64,000 nt of DNA, from NCBI RefSeq assembly GCF_001693775.2, contig NZ_MBEW02000001.1:124001-188000 (forward strand), given 5' to 3'. A program made the position numbers and the translations under genes. This document shows, one piece after another, positions 1-9,279 of this stretch (positions are counted from its first letter, which is position 1; every line of letters starts with the position of its first letter). Source of the DNA: Criibacterium bergeronii (GTDB lineage: Bacteria > Bacillota > Clostridia > Peptostreptococcales > Filifactoraceae). Under the pieces are notes generated by a model. That model was given only the letters and a program-made list of their open reading frames with translations, was not told where the DNA came from and searched no databases.

Positions 1-716
1 GCTATATCAATTACTGATAATAGCTCATAATATCCAAATTTCCCCACAATGTCATGTATATATCTATTTTGTTTATTTGCATCAGGCAGTAGCTTTATAC
101 TTTCCTTTGCAAGAATAATATTTCTTGCTGTATCCATTATCTCGCTTATTATGTCCGATGCGTCCTCTTTTTTAGCTTTTATTTCATCAATAAAATCTAT
201 CATTTTCAATCTATCTTTTTCAATCAAGATATCAAATAATTTTCTAACTAGTGTGCTGATATCTTCTCTTTCGCATACTACAGCAACCTCTTCGTCAAAA
301 AAGACCTTTATACATCTTGACCTAATCGTATCAAGCAAAAGTGATGAATTTTTAATTATCAAAATAAAGATTACATACTCCGGTGGCTCTTCAAGTGTCT
401 TTAGAAAAGCATTTTGTGTAGGTATATTAAACTCTGACGCATCTTCAAAGACATATACTTTTTTGTCCTTGTAGGGTGCAATTGGTACTTCTGATGAAAT
501 TTTTCTTATTGTATCTATTTTCATCATGTCTTTTGTGATTAAGTGATAATCTGTAACCTGAGATAAATCCGATACTGAAAATATTTTTCTCGACAATCCG
601 TCTGCAAGTTTTTTTGCGACTGATAAATCAGAGCTTTCAAATATATACGCATGGGATAGTGTATCTTCCTCAGCCTGTTCGTATAATAATTCTTTTATTT
701 TTTCATATTTAGTCAT
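1..716 (-). CDS. holB: DNA polymerase III delta' subunit (3' end outside window)
   Basis: Clamp-loader subunit that helps load the sliding clamp during replication. The reading frame stays open from an ATG at 716 down to the window edge, so the C-terminus is missing. Near the N-terminus it reads HAYIFES, as in delta' proteins. In the middle comes the conserved FLKTLEEPPEYVIFIL stretch, followed by DTIRSRC, both typical of DnaX/HolB-type AAA+ proteins. It lies 33 bp downstream of tmk on the same strand, and tmk-holB adjacency is common in Firmicutes. Identity rests on these motifs. Confidence 0.88.
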   Translation of the reverse strand, partial: MTKYEKIKELLYEQAEEDTLSHAYIFESSDLSVAKKLADGLSRKIFSVSDLSQVTDYHLITKDMMKIDTIRKISSEVPIAPYKDKKVYVFEDASEFNIPTQNAFLKTLEEPPEYVIFILIIKNSSLLLDTIRSRCIKVFFDEEVAVVCEREDISTLVRKLFDILIEKDRLKMIDFIDEIKAKKEDASDIISEIMDTARNIILAKESIKLLPDANKQNRYIHDIVGKFGYYELLSVIDI

Positions 717-749
717 AGCTGTTCTTTCTTCATATTCGATGTAAAATAA

Positions 750-1427
750 TTATTTTACTATCATTAGATTTAATATTTTTTTATGAATTTCATCAATTCC
801 CAGCATTTTACCATCTTTAGTGCAGTCTACCTTAGACCAGCCAAATTTTTCGCATACAAATTTAGCGTTATCGTAGACCTTTTTAAGGTAAGCCTTGTCC
901 TGCTCGTGAATGTCCTTTGATGTACCAGCTTTTAAGTCGTCTTTTTCGTCTCTTTTTTTTAAAAGCTCGTAGGAAATTTCAAAGGGTACGTCAAGATATA
1001 TCACTAAATCCGGCTTTGGTAAATGAAGTATATTAAATTCAAAATCATAAAGCCAATCTATGAATTTAGTTTTTTGTTCTACGTCTTGATATTTTCCTGC
1101 TTGATACACTATATTTGAGGTTGTATATCTGTCTGCAATAATTATGCCGCCATTTTCGTAGTGCTGTTGCAACTCTTTTTTATAGGTGGCATATCTGTCC
1201 AGTGCATAAAATGTGGAGGTGACATAAGGGTCTACATCCTCAGGTTTCTCACCAAATTCGCCATTTAAATACATTTTTACAAATGTAGCTGAAACTGAAG
1301 TATAATTTGGAAATTCGACCTTTTTTACATCTTGCTTGGACTCTAATAAATATTTGTATAACAGACCTGACTGGGTTTTTTTACCGCTAGCGTCAGAGCC
1401 TGACTCTATAACATAAAGCTTGCCCAT
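750..1427 (-). CDS. tmk: Thymidylate kinase (clostridial type)
   Basis: Phosphorylates dTMP to dTDP for DNA synthesis in the cytoplasm. The 225-residue protein begins with a P-loop variant, ESGSDASGKKTQS, which replaces the usual GxDGSGKTT and is typical of a divergent clostridial thymidylate kinase group. A DRY motif (ADRYTTSN) appears around residue 98, and DLVIYLDVPFE near residue 140 matches the nucleoside kinase core. The start ATG follows TTTTGGAG by a normal spacing. It is the first gene of a minus-strand pair with holB, divergent from murT. Confidence 0.9.
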   Translation of the reverse strand: MGKLYVIESGSDASGKKTQSGLLYKYLLESKQDVKKVEFPNYTSVSATFVKMYLNGEFGEKPEDVDPYVTSTFYALDRYATYKKELQQHYENGGIIIADRYTTSNIVYQAGKYQDVEQKTKFIDWLYDFEFNILHLPKPDLVIYLDVPFEISYELLKKRDEKDDLKAGTSKDIHEQDKAYLKKVYDNAKFVCEKFGWSKVDCTKDGKMLGIDEIHKKILNLMIVK

Positions 1428-1616
1428 TAAAACTCCAAAAATTTATTTTTATAAAAACAATATTTGATACAATATGTATACATTTTTTTAAGAAAATGTT
1501 AAATTAATTGACTGTAAGTTTAAATTTTGATTGAATACATTATAAATGAAATATTAATAAATGTAAAATGAAATATTCTTTATAATCATTGTATACTTTT
1601 TTGGCTTTACTTTGTG

Positions 1617-1625
1617 TGATATAAT
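1617..1625 (+). promoter_or_regulatory. Extended -10 promoter of murT-gatD
   Basis: The sequence TGATATAAT gives an extended -10 box (TGn plus TATAAT) about 35 bp before the murT start. The matching -35 region is only a T-rich run, so this would be an extended -10 type promoter. It sits in the 232-bp divergent gap with tmk. Confidence 0.5.
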
Positions 1626-1659
1626 ATTTTATAAACTTTTTTAAATATTAGGAGAACAG

Positions 1660-2961
1660 ATGCAAAAACTTGCTCTTATTGTTGGAAAAATTATATATAA
1701 ATTACTAAAGCTCACCGGTAAAAGAGGAGGCTCATTGCCTGGAAAAATAGCAATTAAAATCTGTCCGGATTTGTTAAAATATTTTACCTATCCAAAAACT
1801 ACCATATTGGTAACCGGTACAAACGGTAAAACCTCCACTACAAATATGATAGCTCAAATCTTTGCTAAAACAGGTCAAAAAACTATCACTAACAGCAGAG
1901 GTGATAACATCATAAATGGTATATCCAGCCTTTTAATAAAAAATTCAGCTTTAAATTTTAAAGTAAATGCAAAGATTTTAGTTTTAGAAGTAGATGAGCT
2001 GACCCTTGCAAAATATCTACCGATGATAAACTCCAGCGATGTAGTTGTGACAAATTTTTTTAGAGACCAATTAGACCGCTCAGGTGAAATGGAAACAATA
2101 ATAACGAAAATAGAATTGGCATTACAAAATTATACAGGCAGATTATTTTTAAATCAGGATGACCCAAACGTAAAAAGACTTTTGCTCAAAGCAAAGGCAA
2201 ATCAAATAATAAGCTTCGGACTTGATTTAAAATCTGACAAGACACAAAAAGATGCTCAAGAGGGAAAATTTTGTCCGGTATGTAAAGCCCCTATAGTGTA
2301 CGAAAGTCATGTATACTCACACTTAGGTAAATACGCTTGCAAAAATTGCGACTTCGGTTGGAGTGAGCCGGAATTTTATGCAAAAAATATAGACTTACAA
2401 AAAATGAACGTAAATGGACAAGACTACTATTTTTCCTTTGATGCCACTTATCATGTATACAATACCCTATGTGCGGTAGCTGTAGCAAAAACCTATTCTA
2501 TCGAAACCGATTTAATCAATGCTGTAACAAAAAATTTTGCCCTAGGCATAGGACGCATGGAAAAAATTACTATAGCTGGACGTGCTTTACTGCTCAACCT
2601 AGTAAAAAACCCTACAGGAACTAATGAAATCATAAAATGTATAGAAAAACACCAAGGCAAAAAAGCTTTGCTACTACTTTTAAACGACAATCACGCAGAT
2701 GGTACAGATGTGTCATGGATATGGGATGTCAACTTTGAAGATTTAACCGATGTAGAAAAAATTATTACAACAGGCAAGAGGTCTTATGACATGGCACTTA
2801 GGTTCAAGCTGTCACAAATTACTCAAAGCATAGACGTTAAAAACGACCACAATGACGCAATTTCTGAGCTTTTGTCCTGCAAAGACTGCGAGCTTTATGT
2901 CATATCTACTTACACCGGACTTTTTACACTTAGAGACGAGCTGTTGGCTTTTGATAAATAA
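1660..2961 (+). CDS. murT: Lipid II isoglutaminyl synthase, MurT subunit
   Basis: Mur-ligase-like ATPase that, with GatD, amidates the D-glutamate of lipid II in peptidoglycan precursors. The 433 residues contain the Mur ligase P-loop GTNGKTSTTNMIAQIF near residue 52. A four-cysteine ribbon (CPVCKAP...CKNC) lies at about 205-230, and a C-terminal DUF1727-type domain follows. The Cys4 ribbon separates MurT from MurC-F ligases. A ribosome binding site (AGGAGAACAG) precedes the ATG. gatD starts 30 bp downstream, so the pair forms the usual two-gene operon. Confidence 0.93.
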   Translation: MQKLALIVGKIIYKLLKLTGKRGGSLPGKIAIKICPDLLKYFTYPKTTILVTGTNGKTSTTNMIAQIFAKTGQKTITNSRGDNIINGISSLLIKNSALNFKVNAKILVLEVDELTLAKYLPMINSSDVVVTNFFRDQLDRSGEMETIITKIELALQNYTGRLFLNQDDPNVKRLLLKAKANQIISFGLDLKSDKTQKDAQEGKFCPVCKAPIVYESHVYSHLGKYACKNCDFGWSEPEFYAKNIDLQKMNVNGQDYYFSFDATYHVYNTLCAVAVAKTYSIETDLINAVTKNFALGIGRMEKITIAGRALLLNLVKNPTGTNEIIKCIEKHQGKKALLLLLNDNHADGTDVSWIWDVNFEDLTDVEKIITTGKRSYDMALRFKLSQITQSIDVKNDHNDAISELLSCKDCELYVISTYTGLFTLRDELLAFDK

Positions 2962-2991
2962 TTGAAAAATATTTACAATAAAAGGAATATT

Positions 2992-3729
2992 ATGGAATTT
3001 AAATTACTACACCTTTACCACGATATAATGGACTTATACGGTGACAAAGGAAATATCAAGACATTAGAATATAGGTTAAACAAAAGAAATATAAATTTTG
3101 TCTACGAAACCTGCGGAATTGGAGAAACAAAAAACTTTTCCGACTATGACCTAATTTTCATGGGAGGCGGGGCAGATTTAGAGCAAAAAATTTTAGCTGG
3201 CGACTTATTGTCAAAAAAAACGCAGATAAAAAATGCCATGGACAAGGGAGTTAATTTTTTACTTGTTTGTGGTGGTTATCAGCTCTTTGGCTCACATTAT
3301 ATCAATGCCAAAGGAGAAAAGATTGATGGACTTGATTTACTTCCTTATCACACTGAAAGACCAAATGCAAATGTAAGGTGCATAGGAAACATAATTATTA
3401 ATGCTAAGCTAGGTGAAAAAGAATATGAAGTAATCGGCTTTGAAAACCATTCAGGGCAAACCATATTAGACAATGATAAATATTTTGGCAAAGTCATTTC
3501 AGGCAACGGCAACACATTTAATTCAAGTGTGGAAGGTTACATGGACGAGCAGGTAGTCGGCACATATATTCATGGCTCTCTACTGCCAAAAAATCCATTA
3601 CTAGCAGATTTTATAATAAAAAGAGCCTTGAGCGTAAAAAATCCATATATTATATTAAATGAACTTGACGATACAATGGAAAACATGGCAAGAGAGCAGA
3701 TAAAAAGCCAAATAAATAGCTCAAAATAA
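2992..3729 (+). CDS. gatD: Lipid II isoglutaminyl synthase, GatD glutaminase subunit
   Basis: CobB/CobQ-type class I glutamine amidotransferase that supplies ammonia to MurT. The start chosen is ATG 2992, because AAAGGAA lies 5 bp upstream. The frame is open back to a TTG right after the murT stop, but that codon has no ribosome binding site. The 245-residue protein shows the nucleophile motif LLVCGGYQLFG and a C-terminal YIHGSLL histidine, as in GatD. Early in the protein DLYGDKGN is the family signature. A hairpin terminator follows within 20 bp. Confidence 0.92.
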   Translation: MEFKLLHLYHDIMDLYGDKGNIKTLEYRLNKRNINFVYETCGIGETKNFSDYDLIFMGGGADLEQKILAGDLLSKKTQIKNAMDKGVNFLLVCGGYQLFGSHYINAKGEKIDGLDLLPYHTERPNANVRCIGNIIINAKLGEKEYEVIGFENHSGQTILDNDKYFGKVISGNGNTFNSSVEGYMDEQVVGTYIHGSLLPKNPLLADFIIKRALSVKNPYIILNELDDTMENMAREQIKSQINSSK

Positions 3730-3746
3730 TTTCATATTAAAAGCTG

Positions 3747-3780
3747 AAAGGTCTAAAACAAAATTGTTTTAGACCTTTTT
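3747..3780. terminator. Bidirectional terminator between gatD and the DUF6054-like gene
   Basis: A 13-bp perfect stem (3747-3759 with 3766-3778) and a 6-nt loop end in a T-run on the plus strand. A-rich sequence upstream gives U's for the opposite strand, so it can serve both convergent genes. Confidence 0.85.
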
Positions 3781-3788
3781 AAATACAT

Positions 3789-4142
3789 TTAATCTTCTAA
3801 TTCATCCAGTACAAAGCCTTCGTTTTCTAATACAGTTTTCATTTGCTTTGCATAGCTTGCCTCTGCTCCCCAGCTAAAATTAAACAGTCCTACTCCTCCT
3901 GCTGAGGAAACTACATCGACTATCTGCTCAACCCCATCGTCTACAACCATAACTGTTGCAGATGCCGAACTGCCATTTCTAAAAAAATATTGTTCAAATA
4001 CAAAAAGTCCTATTTTAAATGAATTATTCCCTCTTAGCTTTTTAGAGACTAATTTACTTCCACTGTATTGTTCAAAAAATTTTACCAAGCTGTCAAAGTT
4101 ATTGTCGCTTTTTCTTTTTAACGTAAATGTGTTATATTCCAT
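3789..4142 (-). CDS. DUF6054-like small protein
   Basis: A 117-residue protein of unknown function. The start is placed at ATG 4142, preceded by AAAGGG at a good spacing. Longer in-frame starts would run into the yigZ gene. The sequence has a FKIGLFVFEQYFFRNGSSA segment, then ATVMVVDDG, then SSAGG and a closing amphipathic helix. This resembles what I recall of the DUF6054 family (a compact alpha/beta fold with a glycine-rich turn). No catalytic residues or membrane segments are visible. It is probably last in a minus-strand run with yigZ. Confidence 0.6.
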   Translation of the reverse strand: MEYNTFTLKRKSDNNFDSLVKFFEQYSGSKLVSKKLRGNNSFKIGLFVFEQYFFRNGSSASATVMVVDDGVEQIVDVVSSAGGVGLFNFSWGAEASYAKQMKTVLENEGFVLDELED

Positions 4143-4173
4143 TGTCCATACCCTTTCTACAATTATAAATTTA

Positions 4174-4827
4174 TTACAGCTTATTTTTTCCAAACTCACC
4201 ATTTATAAATGGAAGATAGGTATCTTCTTTTTCTTCTATCAATATATTTGCACTGGTCAAGTCCAATAAGTCCTGTTTTGTTTTTTCCAGTCCATCTTCT
4301 CTTAAATAGATGTCTATTGTAATATCTTGTAAATACTGCGGCGGTGCTGAAATTATTCCTTTGTTTATAATAAAATTTTGGATTTTACCAATATTATTGT
4401 AATTAAAGGCTATTTGAATTTTTTTGTATACCTTTTTTTCAACTATAGTATTTTTTTCAATCGATATTTTTGCTGTATTTGTGTAAGCTCTGACCAAACC
4501 TCCAGTACCCAGCTTAATACCACCAAAATATCTTGTCGCAACGACTAGGCAATTGGTTATGCCGATATTTAAAAGATAGTCCAGCATTGGTCTGCCCGCT
4601 GTAGATGCCGGCTCTCCATCATCGGAGGCTTTTAATATTTCAGATTTTTCTCCTATTATATAGGCATAGCAGTTGTGAGTTGCATCATAATATTTTTTCT
4701 TTATAACCTTAATTATTTCATCGGCAACTTTTTCATCATTGACGTAAAAACTACTGCCTATAAATTTTGATTTTTCGACTACAAATTCGTCTACAGCATT
4801 TCCTAATATAGTTTTATAATCTACCAT
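4174..4827 (-). CDS. yigZ: YigZ/IMPACT family protein
   Basis: Member of the UPF0029/IMPACT family, thought to act in translation or nucleotide handling; the bacterial role is not settled. The 217-residue protein carries the family core, with residues such as KSKFIGSSFYV near the start, ATHNCYAYIIG, SDDGEPASTAGRPML, then VVATRYFGGIKLGTGGL and VRAY. The C-terminal DUF1949-like half is present. Its start overlaps the end of the upstream acidic gene by 7 bp, which suggests translational coupling. Confidence 0.92.
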   Translation of the reverse strand: MVDYKTILGNAVDEFVVEKSKFIGSSFYVNDEKVADEIIKVIKKKYYDATHNCYAYIIGEKSEILKASDDGEPASTAGRPMLDYLLNIGITNCLVVATRYFGGIKLGTGGLVRAYTNTAKISIEKNTIVEKKVYKKIQIAFNYNNIGKIQNFIINKGIISAPPQYLQDITIDIYLREDGLEKTKQDLLDLTSANILIEEKEDTYLPFINGEFGKNKL

Positions 4828-5213
4828 GATTTTCCTTGTCCGTCTCCATTATCTTGATTTGGACGCTCTTGCATCGTAATTACTAAATCGTCTGCATCTC
4901 CAATTATGTCGACAAGACCGTCAAAATCCGTTAAGTCATCATCATCTAAAAGTCCATTGCATGAAAAAAACTGCTCTTGCTCCATTGTTTCATCATCATA
5001 AAATTTAGCAACATTTTCTTTAAGCTTTTCATTCATGTCCTCATAGTAATCGTCATATGTATCAATCGCCTCATGTGTATGGGCGTTATTGACTGTACCA
5101 AGTATTTTGTCTATAAGTTCATTTTTTTTGTCCTCTTGCATATCACTTTTGTATATGTGGCTAATGTAGGCAAATATTCTTTCTTCCAACTCATCATAAT
5201 CATACCAAATCAT
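4821..5213 (-). CDS. Acidic hypothetical protein
   Basis: A 130-residue protein that I do not recognise. The start is ATG 5213, about 9 bp after GGAG; an in-frame TTG at 5228 lies on that GGAG itself and is rejected. The sequence is rich in Asp and Glu, with a predicted helical first half (DYDELEERIFAYISHIYK) and a very acidic second half (LLDDDDLTDF...). No signal peptide or membrane segment. It overlaps yigZ by 7 bp and is probably co-transcribed with it. Confidence 0.7.
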   Translation of the reverse strand: MIWYDYDELEERIFAYISHIYKSDMQEDKKNELIDKILGTVNNAHTHEAIDTYDDYYEDMNEKLKENVAKFYDDETMEQEQFFSCNGLLDDDDLTDFDGLVDIIGDADDLVITMQERPNQDNGDGQGKSW

Positions 5214-5273
5214 CAAAAAAATCTCCAAAATGTTATTTTAAACTACAAAATATTTACAATTTACCCCAAGTTA

Positions 5274-5302
5274 TTGACAAAAGTTCTCAATATTTAGATA
5301 AT
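5274..5302 (+). promoter_or_regulatory. Promoter of the LTA-synthase-like gene
   Basis: TTGACA at 5274-5279, a 17-bp spacer and GATAAT at 5297-5302 form a strong housekeeping-type promoter. The start codon is about 38 bp downstream. Confidence 0.75.
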
Positions 5303-5339
5303 ATAATATAGTATAATACTAAATAATTTAGGAGAATTT

Positions 5340-7103
5340 ATGTATATTTCTTATTTGCTTTTTTCCTCCCTTATAGGAGCTATAATATATGAATATTCGG
5401 GACTAAGAGGTCTTGGTTTACTAAGAGTTTTTATTTCTTTTGTAATCATTACTATTATAAATCTTATTATATCAAATTCAAACAAAAGATACAAAAAAAA
5501 TATAACAATATTTACATTATTACTAACTATTCTTGCCATTGCAAATTTAGTCAAGGTAAGATTTAATCTAGCAGAAATTAATACGCTGGACTTTACAATT
5601 ATAAAAGCCGCAGGAGATGTCGCAGAGCTATTTTTAGATAAACTGCCCTTTGCAAAAATTGGCGTAGTTATTGGAATTTTTATTTTTTATCTAATTATTA
5701 CAATATATACAAACAAATTTGATAAAAGCTCTGGCAATAAATCCGCAGACTACTTACAAAAAGGCTACACCAAAAGCTTCTTTTCATCAAAAAGGAAAGC
5801 TTTCATATCGATTTTTTTACTCATAGCATTTCTATTTGCATCACCATTTTTAGTGTCCTATGGCATTTATTCATCATTTTCTAATCTGATTTCATCAAGT
5901 AGAACTATTGCAGAAAATGCTTATTTTTCATCATTAAGCACAGAAAAAATCCAGCAAAATGTGACAAAGATGTATGAAAGTAGCCAATATTCTCAAATAG
6001 ACACTGCCGATGAGCTGATGACAGACTATCCGTTTAATAAACAAACTGACATGGACGTAATCATACTCCAGTCTGAGTCATTTTTCGATGTAGTAAAAAA
6101 TCAAAAAAATTTAGGTAAGTCAGGCATTACTTTTGACTACGATATATTAAAAAATTTCCACTACTATCAGGATAACGGCATATCAGGCGAATTGTATGTG
6201 CCTACAGTTGGCGGCGGTACTGTAAACACTGAATATGAAGTTCTAACAGGATATGGAGTAAAATATTTCTCAAGAGGAACGATGATATTTACTTCTATAC
6301 TAAAAGAAAAGACCGACAGCTTGGCATATTTTTATAAAAATAATTTTGAAAATACTGAAACAATAGGTATTCATAATCATACCAAAGAGTATTGGGATAG
6401 AGATAGAGTGTATCCACTGCTTGGCATAGACAAATTTATAGATATGACTATGTTTAGCAAGGAGCAACAGCAGGATTTAGTCGGAGCATGGATGAGTGAC
6501 AAAACAATCTTTGACATGATGATAAAATGTTTAGAAGAAAATCCCGATAAAAATAAATTTATGCTACCAGTAACTGTCCAAAACCATGGGCCTTACGGGC
6601 ATACAGCTTTTAAAGTGAGTGCAGGCGGACTTACAGACTCTGATAAAGAGGAATTAAACAACTATTTTGGAAATCTAAAAGCCTCCGATGATTACCTAAA
6701 AGCTTTAATGGACTATATTGATGCAAGGCAAAAACCAACCATGGTAGTCTTTTATGGAGACCACAAGCCTGACCCAAGCTACGATGTCTTTAAACAGTCA
6801 GAATATTACACCAAAAATGAAAAACAAAATATGTTCAGCACAGACTATTTCATATATTTTAACAAAAGTGTAACAGACCCGAAACTACTTTCACTAAAAC
6901 ACAAAACTAAAAACTTATCAGCTACAGCCTTAAATAGATTTATTGAAATGCTTCTTGGTGACGAAAGCAAAGAAAGTATGTATATCTACAACTTTACAAA
7001 AAATCCGGAAAATTATTTTAATAAGTTGTATCTATTTGGTGCAAAAAACAGTGCCCATAGATTAATTTCATTACAATTGGTAAACAGATATGTAGAAAAA
7101 TAA
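5340..7103 (+). CDS. LTA synthase family sulfatase-fold membrane protein
   Basis: Probable phosphoglycerol or phosphoethanolamine transferase acting on the outer face of the membrane. The 587-residue protein has several N-terminal hydrophobic segments up to about residue 185. An extracellular sulfatase-fold domain follows. VIILQSESF begins the metal-binding domain, and TVGGGTVNTEYEVLTG carries the expected catalytic threonine. Later come TVQNHGPYG and FYGDHKPDP, which supply conserved His/Asp metal ligands. Family members build lipoteichoic acid or decorate glycans; substrate cannot be told here. It is a single-gene unit with its own promoter and terminator. Confidence 0.85.
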   Translation: MYISYLLFSSLIGAIIYEYSGLRGLGLLRVFISFVIITIINLIISNSNKRYKKNITIFTLLLTILAIANLVKVRFNLAEINTLDFTIIKAAGDVAELFLDKLPFAKIGVVIGIFIFYLIITIYTNKFDKSSGNKSADYLQKGYTKSFFSSKRKAFISIFLLIAFLFASPFLVSYGIYSSFSNLISSSRTIAENAYFSSLSTEKIQQNVTKMYESSQYSQIDTADELMTDYPFNKQTDMDVIILQSESFFDVVKNQKNLGKSGITFDYDILKNFHYYQDNGISGELYVPTVGGGTVNTEYEVLTGYGVKYFSRGTMIFTSILKEKTDSLAYFYKNNFENTETIGIHNHTKEYWDRDRVYPLLGIDKFIDMTMFSKEQQQDLVGAWMSDKTIFDMMIKCLEENPDKNKFMLPVTVQNHGPYGHTAFKVSAGGLTDSDKEELNNYFGNLKASDDYLKALMDYIDARQKPTMVVFYGDHKPDPSYDVFKQSEYYTKNEKQNMFSTDYFIYFNKSVTDPKLLSLKHKTKNLSATALNRFIEMLLGDESKESMYIYNFTKNPENYFNKLYLFGAKNSAHRLISLQLVNRYVEK

Positions 7104-7111
7104 ATATTTAT

Positions 7112-7149
7112 AAAATAGTTACAGCACCTTGCTGTAACTATTTTCGTTT
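7112..7149 (+). terminator. Terminator after the LTA-like gene
   Basis: A 14-bp perfect stem (7112-7125 with 7131-7144) and 5-nt loop, beginning 8 bp after the stop codon, ending in TTTT and a T-rich tail. Confidence 0.9.
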
Positions 7150-7501
7150 TGTAACTTTTTTGTCATAACTTAAAACTTACTTTTAAATAATTTTTGAGAT
7201 TTTTGGTAAATACATTATTGTTTATATAATATTTTATTCTTTTTGTAATTTTTTAAAGTTTTGTATTCCAAAGTTTATAGTAAAAATCTCTTTATAATTT
7301 TACAAAATGTAATTTTTTTTAACCAAAAGTATTGACATATTTTTTAATATAATATAAAATTACAAAGTCGTAATAATCATGAAATAAATTAAATATGTTT
7401 TAAACATTTTCTAAAGTGTAAGTAACACTAAAATATATAAATAACTCATATTTACAATTTATATATAAACTAGATAATACCCAAACGGAGGAATATATAA
7501 T
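7150..7501 (+). promoter_or_regulatory. Long AT-rich upstream region of the NlpC/P60 gene
   Basis: About 350 bp without a gene. TTGACA at 7332-7337 and TAAAAT at 7355-7360 are 17 bp apart and form the likely promoter. That leaves an unusually long leader of about 135 nt before the start codon. I see no clear hairpin or riboswitch in the leader. GGAGG precedes the ATG at 7502. Confidence 0.55.
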
Positions 7502-8212
7502 ATGCGTAAGAACTTAGTATTAGCAATGACACTTTCTATGACTTTCATAATGGTAGGAGCTGGCTCAGCTTTTGCTGAAAAAGAAACAACTGTAAGCAGT
7601 GATATAATATTCGCCCAAGAACAAATTGCAACTGAAACAGTAGGCACAGCTCAGAGCCAAGAAAACAATCAAGAAACAGATAGTCAACAAGTAGAAGTAG
7701 CTAAGACAGAAGTAAAAAATGACGAAATAAAAACTATAGACGCAGATAAAATAGATGAGCTCCTTGAAATAAATGATAAAACACCTGTTGAAGTAGAAAA
7801 AGAAGAAGTGGCAAAAGCTGCTCCAGTTATAACAGCAGATGCGTCTAAAGTAGATAAGCTTATATCAATCGCAAAAGCGCAACTTGGCAAACCTTATGTT
7901 TATGGTTCTACAGGTCCAAAAGGATTTGACTGCTCAGGTTTCACAACTTATGTATTCAGACAAATGGGAATAAGCCTTCCTAGAGTTGCCTCCTCTCAAG
8001 CCTACGGTGGTACAAGAGTAAACAAAGCAGACTTACAAAAAGGCGACTTAGTTTTCTTCAACACATACGGCGGTATATCTCACGTTGGCATATATATCGA
8101 AAACGGAACATTTATACACGCATCTTCTTATAGCGGTGGCGGTGTTAAAACAGATAACATCAACAGTAAATACTACGCCACAAGATATATTACAGCAGCA
8201 AGATATCTATAA
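7502..8212 (+). CDS. Secreted NlpC/P60 peptidoglycan hydrolase
   Basis: Cell-wall endopeptidase cleaving stem peptides outside the membrane. The 236-residue protein starts with a signal peptide cleaved after about GSAFA. A low-complexity linker rich in Glu, Lys and Val covers roughly residues 25-105. A C-terminal NlpC/P60 domain from about residue 120 follows. The catalytic cysteine is in FDCSGFTTYVF, the first histidine in ISHVGIYI, and the third polar residue in the FIHASS region. No SH3 or LysM domain is present. It is monocistronic, with a hairpin terminator downstream. Confidence 0.92.
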   Translation: MRKNLVLAMTLSMTFIMVGAGSAFAEKETTVSSDIIFAQEQIATETVGTAQSQENNQETDSQQVEVAKTEVKNDEIKTIDADKIDELLEINDKTPVEVEKEEVAKAAPVITADASKVDKLISIAKAQLGKPYVYGSTGPKGFDCSGFTTYVFRQMGISLPRVASSQAYGGTRVNKADLQKGDLVFFNTYGGISHVGIYIENGTFIHASSYSGGGVKTDNINSKYYATRYITAARYL

Positions 8213-8287
8213 TTCAAAGGGAAGGTTTTAAAAAAATACATACTTCTGTAAAAAGAATTATGATTTAAAAAATTCTAATTTGATTGC

Positions 8288-8319
8288 AAAAGTCGGAGCA
8301 ATTCTTCCGACTTTTATTT
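8288..8319 (+). terminator. Terminator after the NlpC/P60 gene
   Basis: A 10-bp stem AAAAGTCGGA with TCCGACTTTT (8288-8297 and 8306-8315), 8-nt loop, then a T-rich tail. Confidence 0.85.
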
Positions 8320-8383
8320 TATTTATAGCAATAAATTTTCAAAAATTTGTTTTTGTAATTTTGAGTAATTACTAAAATTATAC

Positions 8384-8412
8384 TTGATTTTATGGGCAAA
8401 ATATAATATAAT
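8384..8412 (+). promoter_or_regulatory. rpsB promoter
   Basis: TTGATT at 8384-8389, 17-bp spacer, TATAAT at 8407-8412. Transcription would start near 8419, leaving a leader of about 105 nt before rpsB. Confidence 0.75.
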
Positions 8413-8418
8413 ACCAAA

Positions 8419-8523
8419 GGATATTTTATAACACACGAGCCTGATTTTATGCAAAAGGTTGCCACTGGTACTTGCATAGAAAAAGACGGTCTCGGAGGAA
8501 AAACCTTAAGGAGGAAATTTAAT
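8419..8523 (+). promoter_or_regulatory. Structured 5' leader of rpsB, candidate autoregulatory RNA
   Basis: The leader can form a perfect 7-bp stem (TATGCAA 8448-8454 with TTGCATA 8472-8478). It can also form a competing pairing of AAGGTT (8455-8460) with AACCTT (8502-8507), just before the AAGGAGG ribosome binding site. Autoregulation of rpsB by protein S2 is known in other bacteria. That this leader does so is inference. Confidence 0.45.
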
Positions 8524-9267
8524 ATGGCAATAGTTAGCATGAAACAGCTTTTAGAGGCTGGAGTTCACTTTGGTCATCAGACTAGAAGATGGAACCCTAA
8601 AATGGCAAGATTTATCTTTGCTGAAAGAAACGGAATTTATATAATTGATTTACAAAAAACAGTTAAAAAACTTGAAGAAGCTTACAACGCTATGAGAGAA
8701 ATAGCAGAAACAGGTAAACCTATCCTTTTCGTAGGTACTAAAAAACAAGCTCAAGACGCTATCAAGGATGAGGCTCTAAGAGCAGGTATGTACTATGTAA
8801 ACGAAAGATGGTTAGGCGGAATGCTTACAAATAACAAGACTATTAAGTTAAGAATTAATAGACTTTTCGCATTAGAGCAAATGCAAGAAGATGGCACATT
8901 TGACAAGTTACCTAAAAAAGAAGTAATCCATCTATTACAAGAAAAAGAAAAACTTGAAAAATATCTTGGCGGAATTAAAAATATGTCTGAGTTACCAGCA
9001 GCTATGTTCGTAATCGACCCTAAAAAGGAAAAAAATGCAGTTGCAGAGGCTAAAAAGCTTGGCATACCAGTAATAGGTGTTGTAGATACAAACTGCGACC
9101 CTGATGAACTAGATTACCCAATCCCTGGTAATGATGATGCAATAAGAGCCGTTAAGCTTATAGTTGGAGCTATGTCAGACGCTATAATCGAAGCTAAACA
9201 AGGCGTTATAGAAGAAGATAATAGCCAAGAACAAGCAGAAGAAAATCAAGAAACAACTGTAGAATAA
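8524..9267 (+). CDS. rpsB: 30S ribosomal protein S2
   Basis: Small-subunit ribosomal protein. The start is ATG 8524, preceded by AAGGAGG; an in-frame upstream ATG at 8449 lies inside the leader stem and has no ribosome binding site. The 247 residues begin with the diagnostic [18 protein letters not shown] and contain [23 protein letters not shown] and [11 protein letters not shown]. The C-terminal tail is acidic and Gln/Glu-rich. rpsB-tsf is the standard bacterial order, although a hairpin lies between the two here. Confidence 0.97.
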   Translation: MAIVSMKQLLEAGVHFGHQTRRWNPKMARFIFAERNGIYIIDLQKTVKKLEEAYNAMREIAETGKPILFVGTKKQAQDAIKDEALRAGMYYVNERWLGGMLTNNKTIKLRINRLFALEQMQEDGTFDKLPKKEVIHLLQEKEKLEKYLGGIKNMSELPAAMFVIDPKKEKNAVAEAKKLGIPVIGVVDTNCDPDELDYPIPGNDDAIRAVKLIVGAMSDAIIEAKQGVIEEDNSQEQAEENQETTVE

Positions 9268-9279
9268 TAAAAATATATT

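Noticed and set aside
49-474. 141-codon plus-strand frame at the left edge
   Set aside because: It is antisense to the holB reading frame, which carries clear HolB motifs.
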